A DNA stretch of 64,000 bases from Punica granatum (lineage: Eukaryota; Streptophyta; Magnoliopsida; Myrtales; Lythraceae), in assembly GCF_007655135.1 (NCBI RefSeq), contig NC_045132.1, forward strand, positions 14,136,001 to 14,200,000, read 5' to 3'. A model generated the notes under the pieces. It saw only the letters and a program-made list of their open reading frames with translations, was not told the origin of the DNA and searched no databases. A program made the position numbers and the translations under genes. Shown piece by piece: positions 11,491-26,017 of the stretch; the stretch's first letter is position 1; each line of letters opens with the position of its first letter.

Positions 11491-12600
11491 GGTCTCCCTT
11501 TTCTACATACCGTTTGTTTCTATTATTGGATGGTATAAGAGCATCCTTCTGCCCAGTACGTCTGAAGATCAAAATCAAGAACTTGCATCATTATACTAAA
11601 CCCCCTTCTCGAACTTTATGGTTAACTTACTGATCAATGCATCACATGCGAACACATTGGATAGGTGTCTCTCCTTCAGGTTAATCATGTTCACTTTCCT
11701 TTTGGTTTGTCACTCCAAGGGGCGTGCTGAGTCAGTCCTGTTACTAATTACTATAACCCTGTTCTCGGTTGGCTGTGATGGGCGAAGTAGCTCAAGATGA
11801 CACTGCCAAAGCCTTTTAGGAGCTTTCATGGAGCTGCCACCCAATAAGATGGCCTAATACAGTTGCACTTGACTCATCAAACTGAAGTAAGAACATACAA
11901 TGTGTTCCATTTTATAACTTGGGATCAAAGTAGCACGAGAAAAGCTGCTGTAGCGGCTAATTTCGTACTAAGATGATCAATCCCGAGCAGGGGAACTGGC
12001 CATCCATTTATACATACAGAACATGGCTTTTGCGGCTATGTGGAGAGCACCTCGAACATCTATTCCTCTGTGCTTTGGAGCAAGGGGCTACCTTGGCTGC
12101 TGGGCAAGAAGTTCAAGCTCCCAAGCATGGATAGGATGCTTGAGCAGACAGCTAAGATCAAAGTCGTGGAGGGGACGACAAGGTTCTAAAAGAGGCACTG
12201 TGTCTCGACTTTCAGCATCAACCACAATGACACAGATAGCCGAGGAGTTGGGTGGCGGGAGCAATCTATAAGTGGAAGCATTTGATTACAACCAAATGTC
12301 CTTGCGGAATGCATCCCAACAAAAAACCATGATGGAGTCACCTAACGACACCTCAAGTTTCAATACGTCGAAACTCGTTAGACGTGGCATTAAATTGATA
12401 AACATTTCAATGGAAGATTCAACTTCAAAAATTGAACTTTGCATTAGTAAGGATAAATAGTATGCGAATCCGATCACATTTCTCATGATGAGAGGTGAGA
12501 GGTTCCAAAAGTGAGTATTTAAAGCTAATTGAAACTAGATACATATAAAGTCTAGCGACTTCGTCGTGATATGATATGAATAAATACAAGAAGTACATGA
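11491..12600. other. Intergenic DNA with a possible decayed coding stretch
   Basis: About 12,085-12,180 on the plus strand reads GKKFKLPSMDRMLEQTAKIK and a little further before a stop, and the DNA is more GC-rich than its surroundings. No family is recognised. The rest of the stretch shows nothing definite. Confidence 0.3.
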
Positions 12601-12617
12601 ATTAAATGGGATCAAAT

Positions 12618-14402
12618 TTAGAGGCTTTGCAGGAGCTTCAACGTCTCATTGATGTGCTTCTCTGGTTGGAACTGGTTGTTGTAGATTAGCTGGACCACCC
12701 CATTCTTGTCAAGGACATACGTCTGTCTTCCTGGCAATGCTCCAAAGAGATCTGCTGGCACGCCCCACTCTTTCCTCACCTTGTTGCCCTCGTCACTCAG
12801 TAATGTAAATGGGAGTCTGTACTTCTTTGCAAAAGCCTGCACCGGTTTAATTGGCAACTTTTAATCTTTTGAAACATATAATATAATTGGTAGGAATCAT
12901 AAAAGATAAGTCTGCTTAATTAGAGTATGAGACTAAGAGCCAAGTTATTGATCTCTGTAGCGACAGTCCTAAAATTGAAAAGATATGTTCTTTGCGTCAT
13001 TAATGACTCAAGTGACTCAAACTCATTGTTAATATGTACTTAGATCTCAACTGAACAACTACTTGTAAGCTTGAGCTTAACTCAGGTTTGAGCATGTTGT
13101 TTAGGGAAACATTGAGCTTCACATTAGTATGAGTTTGGCCTCATTTCATAGTACTTAAAGGAAATCAAACTGAGCTGAGATTGCTAGGATAATCTAAAGC
13201 ATGGAAAAATGGTGATGGACCGAGTTTCAAGCTTAAGTTTTGAGTACGGGAATGCTCACCTGGTGTGAAGATGGGTCATCCCCACTTATTCCAACCACCT
13301 CAGCTCCGGCTTTCTTGAACTTCTCATAAGAATCTCTGAAAGCACATGCCTGAAATGGAAAACCAATTTTTCAATATGCCTTTATTAATCCACGGGGTGC
13401 ATGAGACATTAAAGAATACAGTCATGCGACCACACAGGAAATGGCAAAGCCAATTGGACATCTGAAGCAGAGGTCAAACAAGCTTCGAAATCAATGAGGC
13501 AAATCCTACCTTAATGTCTCTTGAAACTCCGCCATGGTATTTTACAATCCTAGTTCATCGCATAACATATCATGGGATATATTGGTATCACAAAGAAACT
13601 GAAACCGTTCTTGTCTATGCTTATTTACGTTTACATTCATAATTTCTGCAGAGAATAAAAGCATAGTATTACTCACTTGGACCGCCTATATACTGCATCT
13701 CATTTTTAAAACTGTTCGAGCAAAGCGTCCAAGAGAAATACATAAGATTCACAATAGCATTTGCATTGCAATCGATATAACGCCATGAAGCTAACCAGCA
13801 CACACGTGCTACCTCCTCGAAGCATCATGAGGAAGTGAGGCTATACAATAGACATTATCTTTATGTCCTTCTATTTTGTCTTCTATTTTAGTTCAAGCAA
13901 TCAACCAAAATGGCGAACACCGATACACTGCGATTCCCCGGAACATCACGTAAATTTAGCGAAAAATGCATCAATACTTGTGAGTTACACCTGTTTGGTG
14001 CAGCCGGGGGTCTCATCTGCAGGGTAAAAGTAGACAACCACAGGCTTCCCCTTGAACTTCGACAGGCTCACAGGCTTCCCGTCCTGGTTTTTCAGCGTGA
14101 AGGACGGCGGCACCCGCCCTTTGTTCACCTGCGAGTCATATGTGTTTAAGGGAAGCACATTACGCAATACATTTCACACCCATGAAATTCGCTCAATGTA
14201 CCTTGGCAAAGATGCAGCTTTTGGCAGAGGAAGAAGACGCCAGGGGCAGAGAGGTGGGAGTGGACAGCCGGATGCCATGAAACTGGGAATGCAAGGATCT
14301 GGGGATCAACAGGGATGATGGTGGCGCTTGGGAAGATGGGGTTTTTGGGGAGAGGAGAGAGGGCAGAGAGTGATTGTTGGGGAGGGAGAGAGTGGCCGCC
14401 AT
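12618..14402 (-). CDS. PRXQ: Peroxiredoxin Q, chloroplast precursor (4 exons)
   Basis: Exons on the minus strand: 14,402-14,202, 14,128-13,991, 13,349-13,260 and 12,836-12,618. All introns are GT-AG and all junctions fall between codons. The product has 215 residues, matching plant PRXQ (about 216). Residues 1 to about 66 are Ser/Pro/Leu-rich without acidic residues, a chloroplast transit peptide. The mature thioredoxin-fold enzyme follows: [21 protein letters not shown] carries the peroxidatic Cys110 and the resolving Cys115, spaced as in the BCP/PrxQ class. Later motifs are [22 protein letters not shown], and [13 protein letters not shown] with the conserved Arg. PrxQ enzymes reduce H2O2 and organic peroxides with thioredoxin as donor and associate with thylakoids. 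The start is the first ATG of the transit peptide. A (GA)13 run lies 114-140 bases upstream. No defect is seen. Confidence 0.95.
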
Positions 14403-14515
14403 TGAAGATTTTTCACAGTAAAAGAAAGAACTTGACGACTACAAATGGGTCTCTGTCCCTCCGTTGGCTAAACGAGAAGAAGAGAAGAGATAAGGAGACG
14501 TGGAATGCTATGGAG

Positions 14516-14541
14516 CTCTCTCTCTCTCTCTCTCTCTCTCT
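14516..14541 (-). repeat. (GA)13 microsatellite in the PRXQ leader or promoter
   Basis: A pure CT run on the plus strand, i.e. GA on the PRXQ strand, 114-140 bases before the PRXQ ATG. GA runs are common in plant leaders and proximal promoters and can bind BPC-type GAGA factors. A role here is inference. Confidence 0.6.
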
Positions 14542-14549
14542 GTTAGTTA

Positions 14550-17500
14550 AAGTTTGTCCCTTTCTGACACATGTTCTTCCCCTTTTCGTCTTCCCCCTTC
14601 GTTTCAATGGGAAGAAATAAATACAAATTTAATATAATATGCAAGGTGGAAATCTTCATCAAGATTGAAGAATGGAAAGAAATAAATACAAATTGAATGC
14701 CGAGGAATTGATTCCAGATTTTCCTCTTCGATTGTTGTTGAATTTATCTCTTCAATTGTAATTATCAACCGTTGCCATATTTCCCTCTTCAAGGGTTGCC
14801 TTAATTGATTATTCTACAAATGAGAAAAGATATTAGATTTTGAGTATGATAAGAAGAAGTATTGAACAAAATGGGTATTTTAAATGCAACTTATGTCCAA
14901 GAGAGTGAAAAATAATCTTTCGCATTCCTCCAGCTATTAATCCGATTGGAAATCGATGGATCATAAAATATTTAAACTCATCAGAGAAAGGCATGGGGTA
15001 GAGTGCTTAAAAGAAATATATTCCTGGTTTCTCAAACCGAGCACTGTCAATTTTTAGAGCTACTTGATGAAATGATTTATACACATGGTGTTGATATGAA
15101 CATTATTGATGCTCCCTAATCAGTTTGGCAGGTACTTTCTTAGTATTAGGCGTAAAAATTAAATTATAATTCTTATTTATATAATACTAAGTGCAATAGA
15201 TTATGTTGTTACAATTATGTGGGTAGCCTTTTAAAATACGAATATAACAGATGGACCTTATAATGACAAACAAGAAATTCCATCCTGTTTTTATTCAACC
15301 ATCTTGAACCATATATTTTGTATTAATTGGTTACTACAAACTTTCTGCTCGTTAATATATAAAAGTTTATTTATATAATTATAATTGCATTTATATTATT
15401 ATTCAACCATATAATAGCTTGCTACATCCTGCCAATATTATCTATTTAAATTTAAAACTTTTACCTCATTTATATTTAAGATTTTTTTAATAATATATAT
15501 AATATCATATCGACACTTGAATTGTTTATAGACGGATATGCACAAGTTTCAAGGCCTTTTTTAAAAATGGTAGCAAGCATTATGAATTGTTAGGACAAAT
15601 TTTCAACCACTCTATAACCACTGTGCAATGTCATTATGAACTACTCAATTTTCTCCTACATCTGACGAGGAAGGCAAGATTGAAAATGAATTTCTTAGTA
15701 AGGGTATTTCTGTTAATAAGAATGCCAACATCGTAGCGGTGGAAATAAATGCATAGGAAATAATATTATTGACAATTCCGAACAATGACGGATGAAAAAA
15801 TATGAAGCTTGACAAATTAGGCGGCGAGTTAGAGTCCAATTAGGCTTAATCAAGTGAAATAAGCAAATTAGGTGACGACCACTTGTGGTGGTAGTCTAAT
15901 TGAATCTAATTTGGAGGACATAGGTTGGACTGTTCGTGTATACATGTGGCCAATCGATTGCATCATCAATTGAGTCAATTCGAGTCAATTTATAAAAATT
16001 CAAGTCCAATTGACTTTAATAACGTAAATTGAGATTAATTCCATGGGATTGGGGCTAATTAGACACTAATTAGGCGTCTTAGGGCATAAGAAGGTCTTTG
16101 TGCCCTTGAGGTAAGTCATTGGGATTCGAGAATAGTTAAATTCCGTAATTTAGCTAAGTGTCGACTAATTAAGTAATAAAATCCATTCTTTCGTGAATCT
16201 TGGACCAATCAAGATTAAGATGGATAATCATATAAATTTGAACATAATTCGCGGGATTATGGGTAACTAACTCAAGTGTGAGTCTTCGAAATAAATCTGA
16301 AGGTCATTTGACACCTTCAGGGATTATGGTTTTCTTTTAGCATCTTGGGAATCAAGATAATTAATCGCATAAATATGATTCTCGAATAAAATTGAAAAAG
16401 GGAAAGAATAATGAAAATTAGTACACTCGGGTAGAAAAGGATAAGACTTTTTCCTAAGTAGGGGTTCTAGGCTCACTTTCTTTCTTTGGGTTTTGGGCCA
16501 AGTTGTACATCTACTCTGCTCATGAATGTGAGTGCATATATATTGACCTGAATTTATAATCCATTTACTTTGTTATGAACATATGATCCATTTCATTTTT
16601 CTTGACTCGAATGTATGGTATTTTTTTTGTCGGACTATATAATTATATAAGCACGTGTATCATGCGGAGTCTATAAATTCATTATTTAAATTCCTTACAC
16701 AATCACAGATATAATCCTGATCCTAATATCTAACATGACTTTAATGAATAAAATGTGTTAGAACTATTACGAATCCAAAAGGGTACCGAAAGGGCGAATT
16801 ATTGATTTGCAAGTCTCTAATCTCGTAACAAAACCCCAGACTCATTTCTCTAGTGAGAAAGACCGAGTCAAACCTAAATCTTTAGGCAGTTAATATCATG
16901 ACCTCGTAGGTTACTTAGGTGGCTCATCGACTAAATAAAACGGTGTAGCGGCGACTCCAATCCCAATTGGGCTCCAGGCCACATGAACTAATAGAAAATC
17001 TCGAAGTCGGTGATAGAGGGCTAAAAACCACGCCCGCGCGACATTAGTGCAATAATTTTTATATTTATTTGATTCTTTTTTTTCGGTGATAACAAATCTT
17101 CTTCCCATATTTGTTAGTTATAGTATTTGTATGCGTGCTTTTTAATTTATTTAAGTATTCTATGTAGGTCTAAGATGCAAAAATGAGATCCACTGACTTT
17201 TACATTTGATGTTTTGGCTTAGACATGGTAGAATGCGATGAAGATGTGAAGTTATTTAGTTAACTTCTCCTTAGACCAATCATAGAATTTGAAGTCTTAT
17301 ACAAGAAATAGAGGCCATTTAAGACTTCCATGCTTAATGGCAAACAATGTTTATTAAAAGTCGTGGTTGGAACCCTACCGTTTGTTACGAGAACGTTGGT
17401 ATGCAACCACATGTTTTTGCGAAACTTATGTAACAAGTGGGCAATGAAACACTTAAAACAAGATAGAAAAGGTACCATTCACCAAAAAAAAAGATAGAAA

Positions 17501-17990
17501 AGGTTCGAGTGCCAAAAAAAATTTAGTCATATGCCTTTTAGTTTATGCCATAACGGCAGAAAAAGTAAAATAGTATTTAGGTTTCAACGTTCTATGCAAA
17601 AAATTTACCTTTAGACCAAGGTTATCGAATTTGTGAATTCGTGTAGATTCGATGAGACTCCTGTAGATTCGTAAATTCGTGATTTTATGAATAATTTAAG
17701 TTTAGGTATAAAAATTGTATATATATATATATATAGTATAACCATAACTGTTTATTCACAAAATAGACTACACTTGAATACTTAAACATGTTGAATTTCA
17801 AGTCCATATAAATCTAAAACAATCCAAAATGACTTCAACAACATCCACAATCGGTCCAAGCAAAAACTTCCAAATCACAACACGAAGAGAAACATCTAGT
17901 CCAACAAATAAGTCCCTGAAACTTCAGTTGAACTTAAAAATTTGAAATAAATCAAAATAAACACACACAATAAAATCAAACTTTGTCACG
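14550..17990. other. AT-rich intergenic DNA, no gene recognised
   Basis: No protein-coding signature is found. It consists of AT-rich sequence, some isolated short open frames and a TA run at about 17,718-17,737. The part at 16,780-17,045 resembles an LTR end and is listed separately. Confidence 0.45.
16780..17045 (+). mobile_element. Possible LTR-end remnant
   Basis: This stretch has the layout of the last few hundred bases of the long LTRs at 27-32 kb (a GGTTACTTAGGTGG phrase, then a GCGGCGACTCC phrase, then a GC-rich tail ending CCCGCGCGACA), but little direct identity. The surrounding 15.8-16.8 kb could be the rest of such an LTR. The assignment is weak. Confidence 0.25.
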
Positions 17991-17999
17991 AATTAAGCA

Positions 18000-19460
18000 T
18001 TTATAGCATCATCGACGTCACCAATTTCATCATCTTCGCTGTCATCGTCATCTAAAATGATATCAAGATCATCTTTCAATCTCGAGATTCCTGCACTCCC
18101 AATCTCAAGGGCATCAGTTTCATTCCCTTGGCCTTCTTCCTCCTCGATATATTGAGCTCAATCCATCCACTTGTTTTATTTTATTTATTTTTTAATTTTT
18201 ATTTGCGGACTCTTCAACCAACCATTCATCACCAAAATAAAATTATTAATCTCAGATGGAAGATTCTTTTCCCTTGGTTTTTCCTTGTTAGTTAACTTCA
18301 AGTTGGTCATCATCACATCAACCAAATCCTTCATCTCGTTGTGGCTAAGACGACTCCTTTTCTTCATGTGAACCTACACAAAAGCATTGAGAAAATAAAT
18401 TAGGAAAAGTCAAGCATTCAAAAGTAATGTAAGTTCATTATATTAAAAGATAGTTTACCATCTAAGAGTCAACATCCTTATAGAAAATTTATGTAATTCA
18501 AGACAATGATCTCCATGAGAACTCCACCACTTTGCTGGCTGCTTTTTCTCCCTTGCCATTATGGCCTCTTTGATGGCAGACAAACCCTTTGCATCCTTAA
18601 ACTCATCAAGTTGCAAATCTATCATCTGCCACTCATCTCTATGGGGGACTAATTTTCTTAGACAAGCATATAGCCCTAACTTGATATCTTTGTCAACATA
18701 GAAATCAAGACTATAATGGAATCAAGGATTTAAGTAATAACCCCGCAACATGCAAATGTTACTTAAGCTGACATTCCATCTCTCATCAATGATGTTCAAG
18801 ACCGGCTCATAACTAGAATGAAACAAATTGAAAAACATAGAATCAATCAATTATACGAGACTATGACTATATAAATTATTATAAGTTAAAAAGTAGCCAC
18901 TAAATCAAGAACTTTTACCTCTTCTTGACGTTTTTAAAATTAGTTTTGATGCACTTCCTAGCCCGAGTTATCTCTTGGTAGATGAAGCCCATAGAGGGTG
19001 GATCATCCGCATCCAATAATCGAACGACTTTCATAAGTGCTATTGCAGCTTTAAGACAAATGTTCATATTTTTCCGAAACCTGCTATCCACCACGGTTTG
19101 ATGCACCTTTTTCTCCTTTTTAAAGGGCTGCAAATTTACTAGATTTCCGAATAAATGAAAGATGTGATTCTTCAAGCTTCGGAATTGTCTTTTCTTGGGA
19201 CTCCAGTTTCTTCTAATTATACATCAAAATTGGATCAGTACAGAGGGCAACACAAGGTGTCCAAAATAGACTCTTTCTCTTCTCCAACAACATTTGTCCT
19301 GCAGCCTTACAATTTGCAGCCTCATAATATGCAGCAGTATCGGTCACGACTTGTACGACATTCTCTTCTCCCACCATATCCACAACCTTGTCCATCATCT
19401 CAAAAGAATTTTCTTTCGTTTTATGAATGTCAAATGCATCATACGAAATTGAGAAAAAGA
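18000..19460 (-). pseudogene. hAT-family transposase pseudogene
   Basis: Reading the minus strand from 19,460 downward, decayed pieces appear in the order expected for plant hAT transposases with DUF659: DKVVDMVGEENVVQVVTD and a WTPC segment (19,400-19,230); a segment ending RFRKNMNICLKAAIALMKVV, then DADDPPSMGFIYQEI (19,175-18,915); a GYYLNP-like segment (about 18,740); PAKWWSSHGDHCLELHKFS of the dimerisation region (18,560-18,500); then RSRLSHNEMKDLV (about 18,350) and an acidic tail ending near 18,003. Stops and frameshifts separate the pieces, so it is dead. I could not identify its terminal inverted repeats with confidence, and there is no N-terminal BED zinc finger in clear frame. Confidence 0.75.
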
Positions 19461-19499
19461 CAGGTGAGAATTATAAAGGAGTTGAAATAAAGACATTAT

Positions 19500-22400
19500 G
19501 AGAATTCATAATCATTTGTAGAATTTATTTTGTTTGTCTTATATTTTTTTAGAACGAGTTGAAAGGGTAGGAATTATTGGTGGAGAAGAAGCAATAAGAT
19601 GGGGTTTATCGGGATCGAACCCAATGAAAGAGGAAGCGAGGTACTTTTGTGGTTTCTTAAATATATAAGAATTTAAGAAAGAAAAAAAGAAAAAAGAAAA
19701 TCGTGGAGTTTGCTTACTTCTTGTTGATGTTAAACCAAAAATGTGAACATTAATGTTATACATATTGAAACGGTTATGTTTTAAATTATCTGCGAAATAC
19801 ATAGGAGATAATTTCTCAAATGTTTTAATTAGAGGGACACACTTAGGAAGAAATTTTTAATAAAAAGATGGTTGAAAAGAAGATATCGCGAAAGTTCATT
19901 GACGATTTTACAAATCAAAAACTAAACAAGCAAACAAAAAGAAAAATATGAAGGATAAAAGAAAACGTTCCGAAAAGAAAAAAAAATGATAAAGGGAACA
20001 TATATTACCTTGAAGTCCCATGCGCTGCTCGGGTATAAATTGTTCCCACCTTTTGTACAATATTGCTAAATGTTATTCATCAGTTGAATGGATATTCGCA
20101 TACGCGGCGTAAAATTACGATTCACCGTTTTCGTTGGTTCAAGGATTTCAGAACCCGTTCCCGAGAACCGTAAACAAAATAAGTAAAGAAAATCGACCCT
20201 TATTGTTAGGGTTTTTATGGTTCGGTTCTCGGATTACCCGAGAAAATTATCCAAAGACATCTACATTGTTGGAAAAATAAAAAAATAAAATCGACAAAAA
20301 CTTAAAGTAAGAACATGCGACCTCTATTGATTAGCTAAGGTGAAAGAAAACTAAAAGAACAAAGTAAACGAACCGTCGTGAAAGCGTGACCACAGAGCAG
20401 AGACGACACTTATTGAGAAGGGAGATGAGTGCTTGCAATTACAACAAAGAAGCGGAGGAGTGAGGACAGTCTAGAATTTTGAAGGGTTTTGATGAGAGCT
20501 CACTAGGCAGTGGGCTGTAGGCAAGTTTAGTGGGCTCATTAAGCTGGGCTAAGAAAATTAATTAAAATGCACACTCAGGGCTGGTCGGGGTATTCGGGAT
20601 TTTGATTTTGAAACCAGTCCCCATCCCCATAACCGAAAAAGACAGAGGAAACCGAACCGAGAACCGAATTGAGATCTAACTGAACCGAAAATTCGGGGCA
20701 GGTAAGGTGGGGTTCGAATCGGGTTTTCGGGGCAGACTTTTTTTTTTTTATCAGCCCCACTACACGATACGTTCAGAATCAAATGGGCCGATGAAGAATA
20801 CTTGACTTCTGGAATTATAGTTGCTCCATGGGCCAGTAATAACTTGGACGGGCCTCACCAAAATGCTCCACGGCCTCTTTTCTTAAGGATCGATTGATAA
20901 GTTTGATGATGATCCAATGGGCTTACAAAGGTTGCGGTTTGAGAAATGAACAAGCTAAGCTGATCATCTTCTTTCTCGTCCCGAAGCTTAGCTTGGACAA
21001 ATTCCAAAATGATAAATAGAACTAGAGGGGCAGTTAAGTTCCTTAATTACAACGAGAAGATGGGCAAGTTCATACATGGATGATGGAATGAGAGAAGAAT
21101 CAATATACTGCCACTCATGCTCACCCTTTTTATTTTTTTTTTCCCCTTCCGAAGGTAAAAGGAGGCCTAAGTCTGGATTGATGTTACTTGTGCTCACCTT
21201 GAAATCAATAGATAGTATGCTACTATTTTCAGTATCCCTTTTATATTCCCTTCGTCTGCCCCCTGCTAATGACTTGAACGTCACTAGCGCACACCGTGCT
21301 ACCGGACAAATCGTGACTTAGCTAGTGGACCAGTTGGTCTCCCAAACTTGCAAGTAGGTCTTGTTGGTGGGGTACCATCCGAGGGTCCCTAAGGACTAGG
21401 AGACCAAAGAATTTCAACTTTCAGAAGAAACAACAAACACGTACAAATGAAAACGGCAGAGGAAAAGCATCCGTAGTATGCAGAGAGAGTAGTGGGCCCA
21501 TGGTAAACATTGATGTATTTCGTTATTCAACTATATGGTCATGTGGTATCTGAACTAGTTTGCAAACATAGACTAATTCACCACTATGGACAAGTTAAAA
21601 ACAGGTCATTCTCGTTCAATTAAGGCGATCTGATCTATGAATTTTGACAGAGTGCATGTTATCATCTATACAATGACGAAGACAAACCCGTCAAGAGTCT
21701 TTGCACGACATACGACCAAAAGTAAGTGGGAGGAGGAATTTGGGACCTCACGTGCCCTCGTTCCCATTCAAAAAATGGCCAAACATCGGAATTATACGTT
21801 TTCAAGTGTGGGGGGTGGGGACGTGAGACCTTTTTCAATTATATTGCGGTCTTTATCAATTAGAGCCAATAATTTCTAAATTGGGATACACTCCAAACCT
21901 TTAGTGATTGTCCCTCAGGACTCATTCCTCTCCACATGCACTCCCACCGTTGCTTTTGTTCCTTTTGTCACCTTCCAATCTCGTATAACCTTTCGCTCTC
22001 TGGCAAGCCCGTTCTTAACGCGTCAAGATCACCGGTTCATGAGAATTGTTAGGGTAATCGACATTTATGGAGTGGACAGCAGTTATTGATTGCAATAAAG
22101 TATCGGTATATATTTCATGCACAAGCGCAAGAGTTGTGTTTTATGCAACATATTGATACAGCGGATTGTATGTTATTTCATGCCAATGGCATCATATATA
22201 GTTGTACGTGATTTGCATATATGTTTGTTCTCTAGTCAAATCATACATTATTTTATTGCATCATGGTTGCACACTATCAGCATACAAATTAAACTACGAC
22301 ATCCAATGACATACGTTGGTCTTCATCCACAAACAGCAGATATGGCCATGATGAAAAGTCAAATTTATAAGCATATATTTTTTTTAATGTGTACTCTAAT

Positions 22401-25400
22401 ATTTGAAAGTCCATCAATTAATTTAATTTGAGCCTAGTTGACCAATTAAGGGAATAAAGCTCTCAACATGAATTTTTTTTCATTTACAAAATTTGAACCT
22501 AGATCTTATTTAAAAAAAACAAGCGTTGAATTATTTGAACTAAAAAAATTTCATATGAAAGCTACATTGATCATTATTTAATTTTAAATAAGATTGACTT
22601 TTACTTATTTTTGTCTATATCTCTTATTTTATTTTATATATCTTATGCTCATTAAAATATTTTCCAGTTCAAAGCTTGCTTATTGTAACATATCATTGAC
22701 CTTGAATAAGCAACAAAAGGCCACTAGACTTTGATAGTATCGAAGTAGATCATTCAGCCACAAGAATCTACCAAATAAGGTTTCGAATGGTTGAATTAAG
22801 ATATCCCTTACTTCTCTTGCTTAAAAACCACAAATAAAAATCATTTTTTGGTTCCCGCCAAAAAAAACCATTAATTTCTGCCCTATACAAGCCACGGTGA
22901 TTTATATTTTGTGGTGGGACCAATACGATGACAAAAGCATGATATAATAACATACAAATGCAAGAAAATATTTCATAAATCGACCAAATAATTTTCTATA
23001 TAGCTAGGTTTCTTGGTTTTAAGTGCTCAAATATAGCTGGGTAGTGCGTATCTTTAATCATGATTTCAGATGCCGCATCATGCATGATTCAATAATGCCA
23101 ATCACATCAAATCTTTTTGCTATCTTTTCCCTTATTATTATTATTATTATTTCTGGCTGGAGCATGTTGTGCTATCTCGTTGGAAAAATAAAAAGCAAAG
23201 AAAGAGTAGAGGCATGCATGATTTTCAAGGGGGCTCATGATGCCAATCACATAAAGCCATTTTTATGTTATCTTGTGTAGATTTTACTTCTGATAGTTTC
23301 TTTTTTAAAATGCCAACAAGCATGCATCAGTTTTTTTTTTTTCAAAAGATAATGAGAATTCTTCATTAATATCTAAATAGATAAATCGGCTCACTGTAAA
23401 AGTAGATACAAAAGAAAATATCCAAGCACTATACATGAATTATATGAGTAAGAAACTTGATTGACTCGTTGGCAAACTACAAAGAAAGATACACTTAGAA
23501 AAAGTCACAGTAAATAAGAGCATTATAATTGTAGTAAGTCATCCCGAAATAAAAAAATTCCGATAGATCACCTTCCTGCAATAATTCACCACGGTTAGTC
23601 CAGTCCATCAATTCAGGATGAATTTCCATTTTCGTTGCAGTAAATAAATCAAGGAGGATGTTTTAGAATAGTATCCGAGCTTTAGGCTCCCACCACAGCA
23701 TGTATGAGATTCATGATGCAAAGAATTAGCATTATATATATATATATATGCTAAGTATATTTTTATTTTTACATTATTCTATTGCCAGATAATCTATACG
23801 TGCGTTACATTTAAAACTTTTTTCGATAAAGTGGCAAGTTGTAATACTCATGAAATACTAGAAAATATATATAAAAAATTATATCCATTCAAAAAATATA
23901 TAATTAATTATGTGATATCATTAATTATCTTATTGGTTGATTTAAAGATACCAAATTAATAAATATGAAATTACTTTATATCGTTAAAGTATATTGATAG
24001 TTTTTTACTTAAATAAAAAATATTGGTGTTATCAAGCATTATAAATAATTTATTCAATTTTTTGCCATAAGTAAGTCGATTTACTTTAAAAATTAATATT
24101 AATATAAGAAGTAAAGGTATGATCTTTTAATAATGCACATTACCAAACTATTACATATTTGTTAGACCTTTGAAGTAGTTAATTGAAACAAAAGAAGAAA
24201 AAATTGTTCAATTAAAAAGAATTTGTAGTAAATATTCATTTTAAATACATTAGTAATTTAATATTCTTTTTATACATACAGTAGTTTTAAAATGCCCAAA
24301 AATTAAAAAGGAAAAAGAGAAATAAATTAATTTATATAAAAAAGCCTAGCAAAAGTCAGGAATAAAATCGTAATAATCAAGAACGAAAGAGTGAACACTA
24401 TTACAAAAATTGCCTTGAAAGTGATGAATAATTTTCGTTAATCTTCTTTTGTTTGTAAATCACATATAATTTTAATTTTTCTCAATTTTCATTTGGGATA
24501 AATACCAAAAAAAGTCAAAACATTTGAAACCTTTTCTCTTTCAACATTTATTTTGAGTAAATGGTACAATGACATTTGTTAATATTCAAATAAGGTCTTT
24601 TGAATATCTTAAATATTTTTAAATTTCAACAGTTAAACTTAAAATCTATGAAAAAATATTTTAAAAATTATATATACACACACAAAGAGCAAACTTACTG
24701 AATCAAAAAACGAAATAGAAAAGTAGATCAGGCCAGTGGTGGCTTGTTAGAGAGCACCACCACCTCAGGCAAGGTCGTCAGCAGGTGGTGGCTGTTGGCC
24801 AAAGGCTCTTACTCCTCAATTTTCTGCTTTCTATGAAAATATGACTAAGAGTATGGAGAAAAAGTTGAAAAAAAATGACAAGAGATGATCAAATAAAATG
24901 TCAAAATATGAAAGAAACCTATGATATCCCCAAAAAGAAAAAGTAAGACCTATGAAGAACAACAAATAAACATATGTAAATATTCTATGTTAAAGACCTA
25001 TAAAGAATCTATAAATAATAAGGAATAGATATCTTATAAGAGATGAAATACCGTTTTGAAATATAAGAACATGAATATTGAGATTTTTGAGCAACAACGT
25101 CGATAATCTTCTGAGACTTCTTGAAGAACTATCTAGGATAATAGTTTTAGAGGAAGAGGAAAGTTCAAATGATTTCCCATATGTCTATTCGACAACTCGA
25201 AGGTATATAGTAGAAATAAATGCAACTTTTTAAATAGTTACATCCTTTTAGAGTGCAATCTCATGTTTTTATCGTAAAATCATATTTTGTCAAATATGAA
25301 GTAATTTTGTTAAATTTATTGTTTTAATTTAACATTAAATTTATCTTCTTATTAAATTATAGTTTACTGTTTATTTTTTGGTATAATCTTTATAGTATTT

Positions 25401-25541
25401 TGTTGTACCAAAAAAGATATAATCTTCAAAATAAAACTAAAAAAATAAGTATTGTGTGCATTTCATTTTGCCCTTGGTGATGCAAGGACCTCTAGAAAAG
25501 TTTGATAAATTATTTTACTTGTATTGTTTAAGTGAAAGGAT
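19500..25541. other. Long AT-rich intergenic stretch
   Basis: No intact gene, RNA gene or recognisable transposon protein is seen. At 20,575 the sequence CAGGGCTGGTCGGGG resembles a hAT end, and the GC-richer block 20,575-20,760 (repeating GGTTCGG/GAACCG phrases) resembles hAT subterminal sequence, possibly the far end of the dead hAT element. 21,300-21,500 and 24,720-24,790 are GC-richer but show no coding frame. TA and ATT runs occur at 23,138-23,152 and 23,734-23,750. Confidence 0.4.
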
Positions 25542-26017
25542 ATTAATCAAGGGCAAATTACATAAAAAAAACATAAATTTTGTAAAACGTCTTAGTTTTG
25601 TCCTAAATTTTGTTTTGTAACAAAAAAACCACACGTTTTGAGAATCGTCTCAAATTTGACATCTTGTTAACATTATGTTAAGTTTGTCATCTATTTGCCT
25701 ACATGAACTTAACGGGACCCACAAAGTTTACACATTATCTAATAAATCATATGGTTTTTTTTTCATTACATACCAAATTTATGATGAAATTGAGATTTTT
25801 TGAAAATTTATATTTCTTTTATTTAACCTATCTTATTTGTTTATTAATTTATGTCTGATGTTAACAGTTCACGTATGTAAAATTGACGAAATTTATAACG
25901 GATGTCATTTTTGAGACAATTTAGAAAACTTATGGTTTGTTTTGTTACAAAAAAAAGGACAGAACTGAGACTTTTTACAAAATTTAGGTTTTTTTATGAA
26001 ATTTTTCCATTAATCAA
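25542..26017. mobile_element. Mutator-type MITE (458 bp) with 9 bp target duplication
   Basis: The element occupies 25,551-26,008. The ends are inverted over at least 110 bases: GGGCAAATTACATAAAA on the left and GGAAAAATTTCATAAAA on the right (other strand), both followed by CTAAATTTTGTAAAA-like phrases. The 9 bases ATTAATCAA lie directly outside both ends (25,542-25,550 and 26,009-26,017). It is non-coding. It sits next to the truncated end of the LTR element that follows. Confidence 0.8.

Noticed and set aside
20575..20760. Complete small hAT element starting CAGGG
   Set aside because: The left end looks like a hAT terminus, but I could not match a right end or an 8 bp duplication, so it is mentioned only in the gap description.
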